From Actinomycetes bacterium (GTDB lineage: Bacteria > Actinomycetota > Acidimicrobiia > Acidimicrobiales > SZUA-35), in assembly GCA_024227975.1 (NCBI GenBank), contig JAAETV010000483.1, positions 1-16,972 on the forward strand: a stretch of DNA of 16,972 nucleotides, in the 5' to 3' direction. Below the pieces are notes generated by a model. It did no database searches. It was not told the DNA's origin and saw nothing but the letters and a program-made list of their open reading frames with translations. Each line of letters opens with the position of its first letter. Position 1 is the first letter of the stretch. A program made the position numbers and the translations under genes. This document shows, in pieces, positions 14,940 through 16,972 of the stretch.

Positions 14940-16972
14940 ATGACCACAGCCGAAGAACTTCCGCCGCTCATCCGACACCTGCCACCAGCCCCCGATCCTG
15001 ATGCTCTTCTCGACGGGTTCGTCGAGTTCGTGACCGGGGAGGGCATCTCCCTCTACGAGGCCCAAGAATCAGCGATCCTGGAGTTGCTGGCCGGCAACAA
15101 TGTCATCCTCAACACCCCCACCGGTTCTGGTAAATCGCTGGTGGCGGCGGCCGCCCACTATGTGGCCCTGGCCGACGATCGTCGCAGTGTTTATACGGCT
15201 CCGATCAAGGCCCTGGTTTCGGAGAAGTTCTTCGCCCTTTGTCGCGACTTCGGTCCGGATCGGGTTGGCATGATTACGGGCGATGCCAAGGTCAACCCCG
15301 ACGCCCCCATCATCTGCTGCACCGCCGAGATCCTGGCCAATTGGGCCCTGCGAGATGGGAGCGACGCCGATGTCGATGTCGTCATCATCGATGAGTTCCA
15401 CTTCTACGCCGACCCCCAGCGAGGCTGGGCCTGGCAGGTCCCCTTGCTGGAGCTGGAGCACTGCCAGTTCTTGTTGCTATCGGCCACGTTGGGCCCGACC
15501 CAATTCTTCGAACGGGAGCTGACCGAGCGCACCGGTCGCCCGACCGAACTGGTGAGCTCGAGCCAGCGGCCGGTACCTCTGGATTTCGAGTATCGCCACA
15601 CCACCTTGCATCAGTCGATCTCGGAGCTGTTGGAGACCGAGCGCTCCCCCATCTACCTCGTTCACTTCACCCAGCGAGAGGCAACCGAGGCGGCCCAGAG
15701 CTACCTCTCGCTCGATCCCTTGTCGAAAGCCGAAAAGGAGAAGGTCAAGGAGGCCATCGGGGGTTTCCGGTTCGACTCCCCCATCGGCAAGGACCTGCGG
15801 CGCTATGTGTTGGGCGGGGTCGGCGTCCATCACGCTGGGCTGCTGCCCAAGTACAGGCTGCTGGTTGAGAAGCTGGCCCAGGACGGCCTGCTGAAGATTA
15901 TTTGCGGCACTGACACCCTCGGTGTCGGTGTCAATGTGCCAATCCGTTCGGTGCTGTTCACCCAGCTCTGCAAATACGACGGGACCTCAGTCCGCCTGCT
16001 CTCGAATCGGGAGTTCGCCCAGATCGCAGGCCGGGCAGGCCGCAAGGGGTTCGACCAGATCGGTTATGTGTGGGTCCAGGAACCGCCCCATGTGGTCGAC
16101 AACCGTCGGGCCGAGGAGAAGGCGGCGGGCGGCGGGGCCAACAAGAAACGCAAGAAGGTAGTGAAGAAGAAGGCACCCGAGCGCGGCTACGCCCACTGGA
16201 ACGAAGATACCTTCAACCGGATTGTCGGCGGCCAGCCCGAACCGCTGACGTCGTCGTTTCGGATCAACCATCAGATGGTGCTGACCCTCCTCGATCGGCC
16301 CGGCGACGGCTGTGGGGCCATCAAGGGACTCCTGACCACCAACCATGAGACGGCCAAGCGTCGCCGGGGTCACATCCGCCGCACCATCGCCATCTACCGA
16401 TCCCTACTCGAGGCCGGGCTGCTCGAGATCCTCGAGGAGCCAGACCAGGAGGGCCGCATGGTCCGGGTCATGCTCGACCTCCAGGACGAGTTCGCCCTCC
16501 ACCAGCCCCTGTCACTGTGGGCCGTCCAAGCCATCGTCCAACTGGACGGGTCTGGCTTCGACCCCGCCGGTGATGGCCCAGATCATGCCCTGTCGGTCTT
16601 GACGATCATCGAGTCGGTACTGGAGAACCCTGGGGTGATCATCGCGGCCCAACTCGACAAGGCCAAGGGGGCCCTGATCGCTGAGTTGAAGTCGCAGGGG
16701 GTCGAATACGAGGAGCGGATGGAGCGCTTGGCCGAGGTGGAACCACCCCGCCCCAACAAGGAGTGGCTGTACCAGTCCTTCGATGCTTTCCGGATCGATC
16801 ATCCCTGGGTCGGCGGCGACAACGTTGCCCCGAAATCAATCGTTCGTGACCTCTACGAGAGAGCCATGACGTTCCGAGAATACGTTCAGCACTATGGGTT
16901 GAAGCGGTCTGAGGGGGTGGTGCTGCGATACCTGTCCGATGCCTACAAGGGCCTGATCCAGAACGTGCCTGA
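14940..16972 (+). CDS. Ski2-like DEAD/DEAH-box helicase with DUF3516-type C-terminus (3' end beyond window)
   Basis: About 677 residues are visible and the frame continues past the right edge. Helicase motifs in order are a Q-like segment YEAQESAI, motif I TPTGSGKS (59-66), motif Ia TAPIKAL (86-92), motif II DEFH (151-154), motif III SATLG (181-185), motif V-like GTDTLGVGVN (323-332) and motif VI QIAGRAGR (361-368). HHAGLLPKYR before motif V is typical of Ski2-like proteins. A Lys-rich linker (about 402-412) follows, then a long C-terminal region that matches the actinobacterial DUF3516 helicases, as does DEFHFYADPQRGWAWQ. Members are presumed ATP-dependent RNA or DNA helicases; the substrate is unknown. 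The ATG at 14940 is 17 bp after the cofE stop with only a distant GAAGAG as a possible ribosome binding site. It may be the last member of the rmd-gmd-cofD-cofE transcript, or have its own promoter inside cofE. Confidence 0.9.
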   Translation, partial: MTTAEELPPLIRHLPPAPDPDALLDGFVEFVTGEGISLYEAQESAILELLAGNNVILNTPTGSGKSLVAAAAHYVALADDRRSVYTAPIKALVSEKFFALCRDFGPDRVGMITGDAKVNPDAPIICCTAEILANWALRDGSDADVDVVIIDEFHFYADPQRGWAWQVPLLELEHCQFLLLSATLGPTQFFERELTERTGRPTELVSSSQRPVPLDFEYRHTTLHQSISELLETERSPIYLVHFTQREATEAAQSYLSLDPLSKAEKEKVKEAIGGFRFDSPIGKDLRRYVLGGVGVHHAGLLPKYRLLVEKLAQDGLLKIICGTDTLGVGVNVPIRSVLFTQLCKYDGTSVRLLSNREFAQIAGRAGRKGFDQIGYVWVQEPPHVVDNRRAEEKAAGGGANKKRKKVVKKKAPERGYAHWNEDTFNRIVGGQPEPLTSSFRINHQMVLTLLDRPGDGCGAIKGLLTTNHETAKRRRGHIRRTIAIYRSLLEAGLLEILEEPDQEGRMVRVMLDLQDEFALHQPLSLWAVQAIVQLDGSGFDPAGDGPDHALSVLTIIESVLENPGVIIAAQLDKAKGALIAELKSQGVEYEERMERLAEVEPPRPNKEWLYQSFDAFRIDHPWVGGDNVAPKSIVRDLYERAMTFREYVQHYGLKRSEGVVLRYLSDAYKGLIQNVP

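Overview
The window looks like chromosomal DNA from a high-GC actinobacterium. The main reasons are G/C-rich codon use throughout, the coenzyme F420 genes (cofD, cofE), a DUF3516-type Ski2-like helicase, and the pairing of a very large GT2/multi-spanning membrane protein with a DUF5719-like partner. The protein sequences fit an acidimicrobial lineage (class Acidimicrobiia) best, but that placement is inference. No rRNA, tRNA, CRISPR array, insertion sequence, phage gene or toxin-antitoxin pair is visible. Gene density is high and no frameshift was found.

Layout. Positions 1-3687 hold a leftward group: a CPBP-type intramembrane protease, a 70-residue four-cysteine zinc-ribbon protein, and a very large polytopic membrane protein (GT-C / PTPS-related type) that runs off the left edge. 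A 155-bp divergent intergenic region separates this group from a rightward ftsH (3843-5792), the membrane AAA+ zinc protease. ftsH converges, with only 6 bp between stop codons, on a leftward unit of three genes. In order of transcription these are a 1061-residue GT2-plus-membrane glycosyltransferase (11123-7938), a DUF5719-like secreted or anchored protein joined to it by a 4-bp GTGA overlap (7941-6328), and a membrane-anchored thioredoxin-fold protein (6272-5799).

A second divergent region (11124-11284) leads to a rightward cluster: rmd and gmd (GDP-mannose to GDP-D-rhamnose), cofD and cofE (F420 core assembly), and a DUF3516 helicase that runs off the right edge.

How the parts may work together. 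gmd and rmd would supply GDP-6-deoxy-D-mannose (GDP-D-rhamnose). The divergently transcribed GT2 protein and its DUF5719 partner are natural candidates to act in the same cell-envelope glycan. The left-edge membrane protein has a similar plan (polytopic core, large extracytoplasmic C-terminal domain, last membrane helix) and may act in the same process. The two membrane proteases, CPBP and FtsH, share one control region.

Most of the window is recognisable housekeeping or envelope biology. The least described parts are the zinc-ribbon protein, the thioredoxin-like protein with a CDTC motif, and the extracytoplasmic domains of the two giant membrane proteins. No clearly new defence, mobile or RNA-based system was seen.
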